Source of the DNA: Aureibaculum luteum
GTDB lineage: Bacteria; Bacteroidota; Bacteroidia; Flavobacteriales; Flavobacteriaceae
DNA: 64,000 nt
NCBI RefSeq assembly: GCF_003449015.1
Contig: NZ_QRGD01000003.1
Location: 124,001-188,000 of the forward strand
Direction of reading: 5' to 3'
The notes below the pieces were generated by a model. That model did no database searches, was not told the DNA's origin, and saw only the letters and a program-made list of their open reading frames with translations. The position numbers and the translations under genes are program-made. Below are positions 31,970 through 42,244 of the stretch, in pieces; positions within the stretch are counted from its first letter, which is position 1, and the number at the start of each line of letters is the position of its first letter.

Positions 31970-34333
31970 ATGAAAATTAAGAAACCACTAATAGCAGTAG
32001 TAAGCTTTTTTTTAATATTAGCAACTAGTCATGCTCAAAAAGCAAATAATAAAAATCTTCTGTATAAAGATAGTAACTTATCTATAGAAGTTCGTGTAAA
32101 CGATTTATTGGATAGAATGACTTTAGAGGAAAAAATTTCTCAAATGAATATGCTAAGCCTTAGTGATTTAAAGGTTGATAAAAAAGGACGGATAAGTAAG
32201 CAATCTTTAGACTCTCTATTTCAAGGTAAAAGTATTGGAACCTTAGAAAGCCCTTTTATAGGTGTTGACGAAATATCGCAACTTTCTGAAGCGGCAGATA
32301 CATATTTACGTAAGCATACCAGACTGGGTATTCCTGCTATTCAGATTGCTGAATGTTTACATGGTCAATTGGCTTTCGGAGCTACTATTTTTCCTCAAAC
32401 CATAGGTCAAGGTAGCACATGGAATCCTGATTTAATTAAAAAAATGGGAGCAACTATTGCCGAAGAAGCAAGTTTTTCTGGTGTTGACCAAGCGTTGTCT
32501 CCAATATTTGATTTAGCTAGAGATCCTAGATTTGGTAGAGCCGAAGAATCATTTGGTGAAGATCCTTTTCTTGTCGCAGAAATGGGGAAAGCTTTTGTTA
32601 TTGGAATGCAAGGTGATCCTGAAATTACTAAAACAGGTATACCAGCGAATAAATTAATGGCTACAGCAAAGCATTACGTAGCCTACAGCACGCCTTTTGC
32701 TGGTATTAATCTAGGTCCAAATGAATTGGGCCCAAGAGATTTAAGAAATTTACATATGTATCCTTTTAAAAAGGTAATTCAAGAAGCTAATATTTATTCA
32801 GTTATGCCAGCTTATAATGATGTAAATGGTATTCCGATGCACTCCAATAAATATTTAATGAAAGATGTTCTTAGAGATGAACTTGGGTTTAATGGTTATG
32901 TTTTTTCCGATTATGAAGCCATTGCAATGCTTAACTATTTTCAAAAAGTCACCAAAGATGCTGCTGAAACGGCCGTTGTTGCATTGGAATCAGGAATTGA
33001 TTTAGAAGCTCCCAAAAGTTTTGCGTATTCTGAATTGAACAACTTAGTAAAGTCTGGTAAGGTTAATGTTGCATTAATTGATAACGCCGTAAAAAATATA
33101 TTAACTGCCAAATTTAAAGCCGGCTTATTTGATAATGCATATAAGGCTCCTAAGAAAGTTTCAAGTTTAATTCATACAGAAGAGGCGGTTAATCTTGCAC
33201 GAGAAATTGCGGAAGAATCGATTGTTTTACTAAAGAATGAGAATAATGTATTACCATTAGACATTTCAAAAATAAAATCAATTGGGGTTATTGGTCCCAA
33301 TGCAGATCAAGTACAATATGGCGATTACTCCTATACAAAAGATAATGAATCTGGTGTAACTATTTTGGATGGAATAAAGAAATATGCCGATAATAAGTTT
33401 ACGGTTAATTATGCAAAAGGATGTAATATTACGGGGAATGATCAAAGTAAAATTCAAGCGGCGGTGGAAGTTGCTCAGAATAGTGACGTTGTCGTATTGG
33501 TTATTGGTGGTACAAGTAGTGTGCTGTCTGGTATAGGATGGGGAAAAGACATTCCAGGTGATTACCCTACAAGTGGTGAAGGTTTTGATAGAACTACATT
33601 AACACCTCCAGGAGTACAACCAGAATTAATACAAGCGATATATAAAACAGGTAAACCCATTGTGTTGGTAATGGTACATGGGAGAGCGTATTCTATTGCA
33701 TGGGAAAAAGAACATATTCCTGCAATTGTAGAAGCTTGGTATCCTGGTGAACAAGGTGGTAATGCTGTTGCTAGTGTTCTGTTTGGAGATGTAAATCCTT
33801 CTGGAAAACTAACAGTGAGTGTTCCTAAAAGCGTGGGACATGTTCCTGTTTTTTACAATTACAAACCATCAGGGAGAGGTTTTTACAGAAATCCTGGTAG
33901 TTTAGAAAAACCAGGTAGAGATTATGTTTTTTCATCGCCTGACCCTCTATTTCCTTTTGGTCACGGATTAAGTTATACAGAATTTGAGTATTCCGATTTA
34001 ATAGTTGAAGATACCAGTGTTGATATGAATGGAATGATAGTACTTTCTTTAAACATAAAGAACACAGGAAAAGTATCTGGAAAAGAAGTTATTCAGGTCT
34101 ATTTTAACGATAAAGTGAGCTCAGTTACTACACCTGTAAAAGTGCTGAAAGAGTTCAAAAAAGTAACTTTAAATCCATCAGAGCTTAAAACGATCAGTTT
34201 TTCTATTCCTATGAGCGAATTTGGTTTATATGATAAGGATATGAATTATATTATTGAACCAGGTGAATTCGATATAATGGTAGGTAGTTCTTCTGACGAC
34301 ATTAGACTTCAAAAAACAATTTCCATAAAATAG
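31970..34333 (+). CDS. GH3 beta-glucosidase/beta-xylosidase
   Basis: A 787-residue exported glycoside hydrolase with signal peptide 1-22 (ATSHAQ). Its GH3 N-terminal TIM-barrel domain carries the nucleophile Asp314 in GYVFSDYEA. The GH3 C-terminal alpha/beta domain (about 405-640, IGVIGPNADQ; AWYPGEQGGNAVA) and a fibronectin III-like domain (about 690-785) complete the usual architecture. It probably releases terminal glucose or xylose from imported oligosaccharides in the periplasm; the xylose operon nearby favours xylosidase activity without proving it. It is transcribed divergently from the GH2 gene and ends before a bidirectional terminator. Confidence 0.92.
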   Translation: MKIKKPLIAVVSFFLILATSHAQKANNKNLLYKDSNLSIEVRVNDLLDRMTLEEKISQMNMLSLSDLKVDKKGRISKQSLDSLFQGKSIGTLESPFIGVDEISQLSEAADTYLRKHTRLGIPAIQIAECLHGQLAFGATIFPQTIGQGSTWNPDLIKKMGATIAEEASFSGVDQALSPIFDLARDPRFGRAEESFGEDPFLVAEMGKAFVIGMQGDPEITKTGIPANKLMATAKHYVAYSTPFAGINLGPNELGPRDLRNLHMYPFKKVIQEANIYSVMPAYNDVNGIPMHSNKYLMKDVLRDELGFNGYVFSDYEAIAMLNYFQKVTKDAAETAVVALESGIDLEAPKSFAYSELNNLVKSGKVNVALIDNAVKNILTAKFKAGLFDNAYKAPKKVSSLIHTEEAVNLAREIAEESIVLLKNENNVLPLDISKIKSIGVIGPNADQVQYGDYSYTKDNESGVTILDGIKKYADNKFTVNYAKGCNITGNDQSKIQAAVEVAQNSDVVVLVIGGTSSVLSGIGWGKDIPGDYPTSGEGFDRTTLTPPGVQPELIQAIYKTGKPIVLVMVHGRAYSIAWEKEHIPAIVEAWYPGEQGGNAVASVLFGDVNPSGKLTVSVPKSVGHVPVFYNYKPSGRGFYRNPGSLEKPGRDYVFSSPDPLFPFGHGLSYTEFEYSDLIVEDTSVDMNGMIVLSLNIKNTGKVSGKEVIQVYFNDKVSSVTTPVKVLKEFKKVTLNPSELKTISFSIPMSEFGLYDKDMNYIIEPGEFDIMVGSSSDDIRLQKTISIK

Positions 34334-34799
34334 TTATTACTATAATTTGTAACGCGATTTTATGTTGCAACAATGGCGATTTATTATTCTATAATTCATT
34401 AAACAATAAAAAAACACCTTGTCTATTTTATAAAATAGACAAGGTGTTTACGATATAACAATCGTATAAAATATTTAAATTTATTTAATGAACGATAATG
34501 TCTATATGGAAGTGGATGATTTCATTAGAAATTAAGTTCATTTTCATTTCTTAAAGAATACCTTTTATAAAAGCTCAATAAAGAAATCAAATCAACTTAA
34601 TACAAGTATTAAGTTAAGCTAAAAGGGATAAATAATAGACAATTCCCCTATCACCATTTCAGCATTAACTTAATACTAATTACTAACAAGCTATGAAAGT
34701 TATCCTCTTTTAAAATCAGCACATAAAGTTTAAAACAATGCTGAAAGAGATATAAATTAAAACTTAACTATCAAACTAAAATAATTTCAACAGTAAATT
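34334..34799. other. Convergent intergenic region
   Basis: This region between the GH3 gene and the end of the SusCD operon has no supported gene. Besides the terminator at 34412-34449 it holds a 10-bp-arm inverted repeat with a 2-base loop at 34594-34615 (AACTTAATAC, AA, GTATTAAGTT). The nonamer ACTTAATAC of that repeat also forms the outer arm of the palindrome after atpA. Confidence 0.6.
34412..34449. terminator. Perfect 38-bp palindromic bidirectional terminator
   Basis: The arm AAACACCTTGTCTATTTTA (34412-34430) is followed directly by its exact reverse complement. An A run (34408-34414) precedes it, giving a U tract for the minus-strand SusCD operon. It lies 78 bases after the GH3 stop and 350 bases beyond the last SusCD-operon gene, so it separates two convergent transcripts. 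Confidence 0.85.
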
Positions 34800-36386
34800 T
34801 TAGATCTTTTCAAATTTTACAGACTGTATAATAATACCATTGGTTTGGTTTCCGATGTCTAATAGTATTCTAGCCATTGGCGTGTCTGATTTTGTCATTG
34901 TAAACGTTTTCTCATAGGTACTATATTCCGAGTCTACAAGAAATATTGAACCACCACCATCATACGGTTGATAACCATCTCTACCATCTCCATCTCCCAC
35001 GGAAAGTGTGAATGAGAAGTCTCCTTGTGATGGGTATGCTTTTAACACCACTGTCAGTTTATAATTACCACCATTAACCAGCGTTAAATTGGGCTTGTAA
35101 AATTGAACATCCCAATAATTAGCCCCTGGAAGGATATCTTTTATTACCATCGTTCTGTTCTCTTCGTACGCATTTGCTGATCCACCTCCATTTTGGTTCA
35201 AAACCCATCCGTCAAAGCCACTAGAAAAATCAGATTCATACAATATTTCCGAGCCTAGAGGTATAGAAATTGTATCTGCTAAACCTGGATATGAAATTAC
35301 AATTTCAGAGGTTCCATTACTATAAACGTCACCATTTACTGGATTCGTTGAGATGCCATAAAATTCAAATTGATCAAATAAAACAATTAAGTCATCACTA
35401 CCACTTATAGATAGTTTAACACTAAGCCCTTCTAAATCTATTGTTTCACCATCTTGATAGACTAATTTTTCAGGATTGGTTTCAATGTCCATTCCCACTA
35501 TATCCAATGGTATTACCGTAATAGGAATTTTTACTACTTCTCCTGTTATATGTAAAACCTTAACATCAGTAATGTTAGCTTTTAATTGTTCATCATTTGC
35601 GGGATTGGTTGTAAGTTTAAAATTTTCAAATTCTTCATAGCCAACCTCTACTTCACTATTATCAAGCAGTGTTACTCGAATAAGCGTACCAGAAAGATCT
35701 AATCGCTCTCCTACAACATACTCACTTTTTAAAGGTGCAGTAACAAGCACACCTTTTAATGGAGCAAACGGTTTTACATTTATTTCTTGTTCTACCGTTA
35801 CTTCTGTGAGAACATAAGTAACCAATAATTCTTTATTGTCTCTGCCAAGTACCGCTTCGTTCTCAGGAACTGTCGTAATTTCCTCTTTGATATCATCATA
35901 ATCAAAATCTTTTCTATCTCCATTCTCATAGACTAAGGTAACCACCATATCAGATAAATCTAATTTTTGACCGCTGACATAGCCTTTTTTAGGTTCATTT
36001 TTGATTTCTATTGCCGTAACATCGTTAGTAACACTAATAGTCTGTATTAAACCTTTACCTGAAGTGCCTAGTTTTATAGTTACAGATTTATCAGAGAATT
36101 CTAAAACTTTACCATTTTCAGGTTCGGTAATAATACCTTCTTGTTCAAAAGAGTCAAAAGGTATATCGATATTTTCACCACCTTTATCTAATGTTATAAC
36201 CATATCAGACAAATTAAGTTCACTTCCAAGTACATAATTTACTTGTGGCAGTGTTTTCATTGAAACTCTGCTTAAATTAGATAAAGGTTCATCGTCGTTA
36301 TCACAAGAACTCAAAATAGCTACAAATACAATTGTAAAAATTAAAGATGCAAATCTGAAGCGTGAATTATTTGTTGTTTGTTTCAT
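34800..36386 (-). CDS. Ig-repeat/CBM-like lipoprotein, probable surface glycan-binding protein
   Basis: A 528-residue lipoprotein with lipobox ILSSC, followed by the acidic stretch DNDDE that fits Bacteroidota surface-export signals. Four Ig-like units of about 85 residues follow, each with a pattern like YVVGERLDLSG and TTNPANDE; they resemble bacterial Ig-like domains. The C-terminal 150 residues (ILYESDFSSGFDGW ... SVKFEKI) have the beta-sandwich pattern of CBM4/9-type carbohydrate-binding modules. It is the last gene of the SusC-SusD-SusC-SusD operon, the typical place of a surface glycan-binding protein. The ligand is unknown. Confidence 0.8.
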   Translation of the reverse strand: MKQTTNNSRFRFASLIFTIVFVAILSSCDNDDEPLSNLSRVSMKTLPQVNYVLGSELNLSDMVITLDKGGENIDIPFDSFEQEGIITEPENGKVLEFSDKSVTIKLGTSGKGLIQTISVTNDVTAIEIKNEPKKGYVSGQKLDLSDMVVTLVYENGDRKDFDYDDIKEEITTVPENEAVLGRDNKELLVTYVLTEVTVEQEINVKPFAPLKGVLVTAPLKSEYVVGERLDLSGTLIRVTLLDNSEVEVGYEEFENFKLTTNPANDEQLKANITDVKVLHITGEVVKIPITVIPLDIVGMDIETNPEKLVYQDGETIDLEGLSVKLSISGSDDLIVLFDQFEFYGISTNPVNGDVYSNGTSEIVISYPGLADTISIPLGSEILYESDFSSGFDGWVLNQNGGGSANAYEENRTMVIKDILPGANYWDVQFYKPNLTLVNGGNYKLTVVLKAYPSQGDFSFTLSVGDGDGRDGYQPYDGGGSIFLVDSEYSTYEKTFTMTKSDTPMARILLDIGNQTNGIIIQSVKFEKI

Positions 36387-36515
36387 CTATTTGAAATTTT
36401 TTAATGGTCAAAAATTACATATACATTCAAAAACCTTAATGTTTAAAAAAACATTTTTAGATATTTAGGAATGCATAAAATTAAATTTCATTTCTTGTTT
36501 TTTAGTTCTTGTACT

Positions 36516-37538
36516 TTATTTAAGTTCAACCTCAAATTCTTCAAAAATGGCTGTTCTATCACGAATTACAAGGGTGTCTTTTACCACATGTGTTTCTGCA
36601 TTTGCGGCATCAGCATACGAATAATCTAAATAAATTACATCTCTTGTTTTCCCTCCCCATTCGTCACCATCTTCAACGTATTTTCCAGATCCAGTAATCC
36701 CATATTCATCACCTTTAAAGCTAGTAACTGAACACGTACCATCGTCATTAAAAGTAAGCTCCATAACCACATTACCTGGACTAGATGCATCACCTCGGCC
36801 AATTAAATTTTCTAACTTCACTTTATTGAAACCAGTAGTTTCAATAAGAATTACCTCATCATTTTCTACATATTCCCCATGGTATGTTCTCCCCACACTG
36901 CTAGTAGGAGCTGTAATCAAATCTTCACCTCTTCTAAGATATTTTCCATGAAATTTATTCATATACTTAATACCAAAAAGTGTATAATCTTTTGGTAAAA
37001 TATCCCAATCCGCAGGGTTTAACCTATCCGGATTATTGACAATACTTACTCCAGTAAGCAAACTATCAATATTATCGGCCTTTGTCATTCTTAGTGGAAT
37101 TACGTAATTCGTAGTATTTACAGGACCAAAAGATAGCGTATCTTGAAAAAAGGCATCATGCAACTGGACTTTTATGCGAGCTTTGGTATCACCAGAAGAA
37201 ATTAAAACAGGACTTATTCTTTCCATTGTATAATATTCAGCTGGAAGTGCTTTTACATTCGTCACATTATCCAACAAACTATTATCTATTTCAAAATAGA
37301 TACTTCGCTCTTGCCCATTTTCTCTTATCCCCGTCATTAATGCGGTAATTTCAAAGTTATGGTCATTGTCAGTTTCATTTAAACCCTGATCATACTTACC
37401 CAATATGAGCGTACGTGCAGGAGTTTGGTATGGAAAATAAGTTGCCGTAAAGTCATAATCATCAAATTCTGGTTCAGAATTACTACACGACATCGCGATG
37501 AGTGCACTTATTAATAAAATTATATTTCTTGTATTCAT
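36516..37538 (-). CDS. DUF1735/DUF5627-like lipoprotein of the SusCD operon
   Basis: A 340-residue lipoprotein with lipobox IAMSC. The N-terminal half, with TYFPYQTPARTLILG and the EYYTMERISPVLISSGD segment, resembles the DUF1735 (BT_3987-like) domain. The C-terminal half, with MNKFHGKYLRRGED and DDGTCSVTSF, resembles DUF5627. Such proteins accompany SusCD pairs and are thought to help surface glycan capture, but their exact role is not established. It is 67 bases after the second SusD and 129 before the Ig/CBM lipoprotein. Confidence 0.75.
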   Translation of the reverse strand: MNTRNIILLISALIAMSCSNSEPEFDDYDFTATYFPYQTPARTLILGKYDQGLNETDNDHNFEITALMTGIRENGQERSIYFEIDNSLLDNVTNVKALPAEYYTMERISPVLISSGDTKARIKVQLHDAFFQDTLSFGPVNTTNYVIPLRMTKADNIDSLLTGVSIVNNPDRLNPADWDILPKDYTLFGIKYMNKFHGKYLRRGEDLITAPTSSVGRTYHGEYVENDEVILIETTGFNKVKLENLIGRGDASSPGNVVMELTFNDDGTCSVTSFKGDEYGITGSGKYVEDGDEWGGKTRDVIYLDYSYADAANAETHVVKDTLVIRDRTAIFEEFEVELK

Positions 37539-37605
37539 CGAGTAAAAAATTTACAATTATTTATTTTAATGATCAATGGGTTTTATCTTTAATTGATAAG
37601 CTGTC

Positions 37606-39333
37606 TTACCATCCCATGTTTTGTTCCAAAGCATCAAATTTTACTAACTCACTTTGAGGTATTGGTGCATAATTAGCGTTTTCTAAATATAATCTTGGTT
37701 CAACTACAAATTCATTATAGCTGCTACCATCATATTTAGAACCGATAATATCTGGTATATCATCTAACATATTCCATCTTCGTAAATCAAATAGACGATG
37801 CCCTTCAAAACAAAGTTCTAACCTTCTTTCATTACGGATAAGACTTCGCATACCTTCCTTTGTACTGATACCTGCCAAATAGCTATCTCCAGAATCAAGT
37901 CCGATACCTGCTCTTTGTCTAATGGCTTCAACGATTATTCTTGCAGACATACCGCCCACCATATTGTCTGGGCCACCTAATTCATTGGCTGACTCTGCTA
38001 GCATCAAATAAAGATCTGTATATCTTAAAAAAACGTTCATCTTTTCAGATGCTGAAACATTACCGTCACTACTAATAGTTACTTTAGGATCTAATAACTT
38101 TTTAAGATAATAACCAGATCGTGTAGATCGAAATTGCACTTTATCAATCTCATCATTACCACCACCGGCACCTGTTTTAATTATTCTATTATTTAAATCG
38201 TTTCCATTATATAAAACATATTTTTTTAATCTTGGATCTCTATTAGCAAAGGGGTTTGCTGCATCATAATCTGGATGCGTTGTTGAAAAAGGAGTTCCAT
38301 CTAGCATTGGAAAAGCATCTACTAAATTTTGTGACGGATTCAATTTACCTTCTCCATTTAATGATGGTGGATAATGTTGTTTTTCTAACCATGTGAACGA
38401 AGGGGAAACATTGTCTCTCCAAAGTACTTCTGGAAAATTACGTGTACCTATAGAGAAATCATAAAAATCGTAATAACCTGTAGGATCTAAGCCTGTTATT
38501 CCTCCATTATCATTTAATAAGTCAGCAAGAATGTTTGCTGTTTTTTGATAATAGTCACCAGAACCATTCATAAAGGCAGGACTTGCAGCCAAAAGATTCA
38601 ACTTTGCTTGAAAAGCCTTAATAATACGACCATTTATACGTCCGTCTTGATTTTTACCAAAAACAAACTGATATCTATCATCATCTGTTCCATTATAAAT
38701 AGACGGTTGATTGGACAAGTTTCCATCCCAATCCATAGGTAAATACTCTAATGCTTCATTAAAATCTTCATTTATTCGATCTACAGTTTCTTCAAATCCA
38801 AGTCTAGGCAAATTAAAATCAGCGTCATAATCTAAAAATTCTGTAATGTAAGGTATACCTAAAAGTTCACCAGAAGTTCCCATCCCAGCATGTTCTTGTA
38901 GAATCCAAAAATGTCTTAAGGCTCTCATGGCTATAGCCTCGCCATACATACGTTGTTTAAAAAGATTGTTCGTTTCTTCATCTCTTTTCCAAACAACCTC
39001 ATCAATGATACTAAGAAATTTATTTACATAAAGCACTTTTTCATATTGAGACCATCTATTGGAAAAGGGATTTTGTGCATTCCATTCTCCAGTAGCCATT
39101 CTACGAAATCCACTTAAATAATTGTTAACAGCATCATCAGTTGCCGAATCGTTAAATAATACTTGATTGGACATACTTCCGTACGCATCTAACAATAAAC
39201 CTTCTGCCATTGCTGGGTCAGAAGTTAGTCTATCATCTCCAGCTAGATTTTCATCTAGAGGTTCAAAAGTATCACATCCTACGACGGATAAAAGCATTAA
39301 TGAAAGGAATGTATATTTGATAAAAGTTTTCAT
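37606..39333 (-). CDS. SusD/RagB-family outer-membrane lipoprotein (second pair)
   Basis: A 575-residue surface glycan-binding lipoprotein with lipobox SVVGC. SusD features include the TPR-like N-terminal helices (YGEAIAMRALRHFWILQEH), the ADLYLMLAES-type segment (RYTDLYLMLAESANELGG), and the conserved C-terminal region RRLELCFEGHRLFDLRRW ending YAPIPQSELVKF. It caps the SusC-like transporter at 39355-42204, starting 21 bases after its stop. It is clearly distinct in sequence from the SusD at 42245-44044. Confidence 0.94.
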   Translation of the reverse strand: MKTFIKYTFLSLMLLSVVGCDTFEPLDENLAGDDRLTSDPAMAEGLLLDAYGSMSNQVLFNDSATDDAVNNYLSGFRRMATGEWNAQNPFSNRWSQYEKVLYVNKFLSIIDEVVWKRDEETNNLFKQRMYGEAIAMRALRHFWILQEHAGMGTSGELLGIPYITEFLDYDADFNLPRLGFEETVDRINEDFNEALEYLPMDWDGNLSNQPSIYNGTDDDRYQFVFGKNQDGRINGRIIKAFQAKLNLLAASPAFMNGSGDYYQKTANILADLLNDNGGITGLDPTGYYDFYDFSIGTRNFPEVLWRDNVSPSFTWLEKQHYPPSLNGEGKLNPSQNLVDAFPMLDGTPFSTTHPDYDAANPFANRDPRLKKYVLYNGNDLNNRIIKTGAGGGNDEIDKVQFRSTRSGYYLKKLLDPKVTISSDGNVSASEKMNVFLRYTDLYLMLAESANELGGPDNMVGGMSARIIVEAIRQRAGIGLDSGDSYLAGISTKEGMRSLIRNERRLELCFEGHRLFDLRRWNMLDDIPDIIGSKYDGSSYNEFVVEPRLYLENANYAPIPQSELVKFDALEQNMGW

Positions 39334-39354
39334 ATCTAGATCTAATTTTTTCAG

Positions 39355-42204
39355 TTAAAACTTTACTCTAAGTCCCAATGAGTAATAACGGTACGATGGT
39401 GCATACCCCAAACTTAATTGTTTTATTTCCTTGTTATTGGCAACCATTAAAAGGTTGGATCCACTAGCGTACACACTAAAATCTTCCATATTAAGGTTGG
39501 ACACCCATGTTTTAGGGAGATCATATGTTAGCTGGACACGTTCAATTTTAAAATTACTGTTGTCATACATCCAAAAACTAGATGTTTTGCCAAAGTTATT
39601 GGTATTTTCAATAGAGGATAATCGTGGAAAAGTAGCAGTATTTGCTGTAGCTTCCGTCCATCGTCCTCGAACAATTTCAGAATATTTATCACCTGCTTGA
39701 GGACGATAATAACTGTCTGAAATAAGTGCATCACTACCTACTTGAGCCGTTAAAAGTGCAAACAAAGTAAATGCCTTATAGTTTAATTTAATGTCTGTTC
39801 CAAAAGTCCAAGGAGCATCCCATCTACCAATAACAACTTGATCTTGATCATTTACAACACCATCATTATTTATGTCCTTATATTTTAAGTCTCCAGCTTG
39901 CACATTACCAAATTGGGCAGGAACGCCGTCCTTTAAAGAACCATCTGCATTAAAATCATCAACTCCAAAGAAACCTAAAGATTCTAACCCCCAATAGGCG
40001 TCAATAGATGTTCCTTTTCTATATTGATAATCATCTTCGTATACTTCATCTACTTTGGTCAATTCAGAATCTGTATATAGAACTCTTGCTCCAAGATCTA
40101 CAGCTAAATCTCCAAATTTGTCAGTATATCTAATCCCTAGTTCAAAACCAGAGCGTAGTTCTTCATTAAAATTTGAATAGGGTCGAAATGAATTATAATA
40201 TTGTGGATATAATGTAGATACTCTTGTTACTTTCTCTTTTAAGCTTGAACGAAAGTAATTAGCTTCTATCGAAAATTTATCATAAATAAGCCCTTCAAAA
40301 CCAAAGTTAAAGTCCATTCTTTTCTCCATTCCTAAACTATTATTTTGGCCTCTTTCAATTGTTGTATAACCATTAGAAGAAGTTGAACCGTACCTGTCTC
40401 CCCAATAATAACTACCTCCATTTTGTTGGTATATGGCGTCATATAAAAAGTATCCTGGAATACCCACATCTGAATATATTGTACCCATCGAGGTGCGTAT
40501 TTTAAGATAATTTAACCAAGATACATCCTTTAATGCAGGCTCTTCTGTTAAAATGTAAGCAAGACCAACTGTGGGTGCTAATTTCCCTCTATTACCTTCA
40601 GCTAATTTAACAGAATGAATATAAGATGCGTTTAAATCAAGTAGAAATTTATTTTTGTAACTATAGTTTAAACTTAAAGCAACGTTACTATTTTTTTCAG
40701 ATTGTTTTACAGACTTTACATACGTGTTATTTGTAAAACCTATTAATGACGCTTTAATAAAATGATCTTCCTTAATTTTCTTTTCATAGTTTAACAAACC
40801 AAAGAAACCATATCTAATAACAAATGAATTTGTTTCCACCGTTTCTTCTTGCCCTCTGCGGTCTGCACTCCCTACATTTACCAAATCAATTATTTTGTTG
40901 TCATCATTCCAAGTGGGCTGATAAATAGCAAACTGGTTTTTTACAGTTAAGTTATAGCTATTATAAAAATCAAAACTTAAATATGTTTTCGCTGATAAGC
41001 CTTCTGTAATGGAACTAAGATCAAAATCTATAGAATTATTTACTTGACTAATTCGTGTCATGTTCGTTTGCTCTCCTCCTGCTATGACATTTGCCAATGG
41101 AACATTATCACTATATGATTGGTTACCTCCCAAAATATATCCATCATACTTATTGGCTGCTTCAACAATACCTTCTAAATTAGAATTACCCGTAAAATCT
41201 ATCATGCTTACAGGCAATAATGGAGCATAAAGATTGGGTCTAAAAGTTTGGCCTGCATTGTATAGGTTAGTTAACGAACTTTTATTTCTTTCAATAATGG
41301 CAACCGCATCTAAGCTACTTGTTATCCAACTATTGATTCTAAAGTCAATATTTCCCCTTACGTTAAAACGTGTCGTTCCTTTATCATTATCACTAACATC
41401 TTGTAGGCTTCTATCCGATTTAAAACCAACATTTATATAATATTTTGTGTCTTCCATCGCACCAGAAAAATCTGCAAGAACGTTAGTAAACGATGACTGA
41501 GATTTGAAATAATCGCTTGAGTATAGATCAATATTTGGATATCTATATGGATTTATTCCACTATTAAAATTTGCTATTTCGTCATCTGAATACGTCTGAC
41601 TTAAACCGTCATTTGCACGAGCCTCATTATAATATTTCATGTACTCACCTGAATCCAGATATTTAGGCATCGCCACTGGGTTTTTAATTCCAGAACTGGC
41701 ACTGACATTAAATTCTTTTTTATTGGAACCTCGCTTTGTTGTAACGACAATTACACCATTTTTTGCCATAGACCCATACATCGCAGCTGCACTTGCATCC
41801 TTTAATACCGTAATTTCTTGAATTTCTTCCATATTCAGCAAGTCAATGGATCTTCCCGGAATACCATCAACAACAATAAGAGCATCACCTAAACCACGGA
41901 TATTGCTACTGTATTTAAGTCCAGTAATTCTACCGTTTAAAGCATCTCTTACCCATTGTGTATTGTCAAATTTCAAAAATTTATCAGGGTTTATAGAAGA
42001 TACTGAACCTACTATGTTACCATTCTTTTCAATTTGAAAACCTAAATTTACCTCCCTATCAAAGTTAGACACCAATTTAGTGCTATCAATAGCAATAGTA
42101 TCTGTTTGCGTTTGTTGGATATTTTGCCCAGCTAATGCGTAAGAAAACAGTAAATAGCTTCCTAAGCACAAAAGTGATTTATTATGTTTTATAAAGTGTA
42201 TCAT
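39355..42204 (-). CDS. SusC/RagA TonB-dependent transporter lacking the carboxypeptidase-like domain (second pair)
   Basis: A 949-residue outer-membrane glycan importer. After the signal peptide (1-26, ALAG/QN) the protein goes almost directly into the plug: GDALIVVDGIPG, EIQEITVLKDASAAAMYG, KNGVIVVTTKRG. The 80-residue CarboxypepD_reg-like domain that opens most SusC proteins, including its neighbour at 44054, is missing. The 22-stranded barrel runs to the C-terminal aromatic YRYYSLGLRVKF. It pairs with the SusD that follows. Confidence 0.93.
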   Translation of the reverse strand: MIHFIKHNKSLLCLGSYLLFSYALAGQNIQQTQTDTIAIDSTKLVSNFDREVNLGFQIEKNGNIVGSVSSINPDKFLKFDNTQWVRDALNGRITGLKYSSNIRGLGDALIVVDGIPGRSIDLLNMEEIQEITVLKDASAAAMYGSMAKNGVIVVTTKRGSNKKEFNVSASSGIKNPVAMPKYLDSGEYMKYYNEARANDGLSQTYSDDEIANFNSGINPYRYPNIDLYSSDYFKSQSSFTNVLADFSGAMEDTKYYINVGFKSDRSLQDVSDNDKGTTRFNVRGNIDFRINSWITSSLDAVAIIERNKSSLTNLYNAGQTFRPNLYAPLLPVSMIDFTGNSNLEGIVEAANKYDGYILGGNQSYSDNVPLANVIAGGEQTNMTRISQVNNSIDFDLSSITEGLSAKTYLSFDFYNSYNLTVKNQFAIYQPTWNDDNKIIDLVNVGSADRRGQEETVETNSFVIRYGFFGLLNYEKKIKEDHFIKASLIGFTNNTYVKSVKQSEKNSNVALSLNYSYKNKFLLDLNASYIHSVKLAEGNRGKLAPTVGLAYILTEEPALKDVSWLNYLKIRTSMGTIYSDVGIPGYFLYDAIYQQNGGSYYWGDRYGSTSSNGYTTIERGQNNSLGMEKRMDFNFGFEGLIYDKFSIEANYFRSSLKEKVTRVSTLYPQYYNSFRPYSNFNEELRSGFELGIRYTDKFGDLAVDLGARVLYTDSELTKVDEVYEDDYQYRKGTSIDAYWGLESLGFFGVDDFNADGSLKDGVPAQFGNVQAGDLKYKDINNDGVVNDQDQVVIGRWDAPWTFGTDIKLNYKAFTLFALLTAQVGSDALISDSYYRPQAGDKYSEIVRGRWTEATANTATFPRLSSIENTNNFGKTSSFWMYDNSNFKIERVQLTYDLPKTWVSNLNMEDFSVYASGSNLLMVANNKEIKQLSLGYAPSYRYYSLGLRVKF

Positions 42205-42244
42205 AAATTGGTTGTTATTATCAAATACAGAAAACAGTTAAGTG

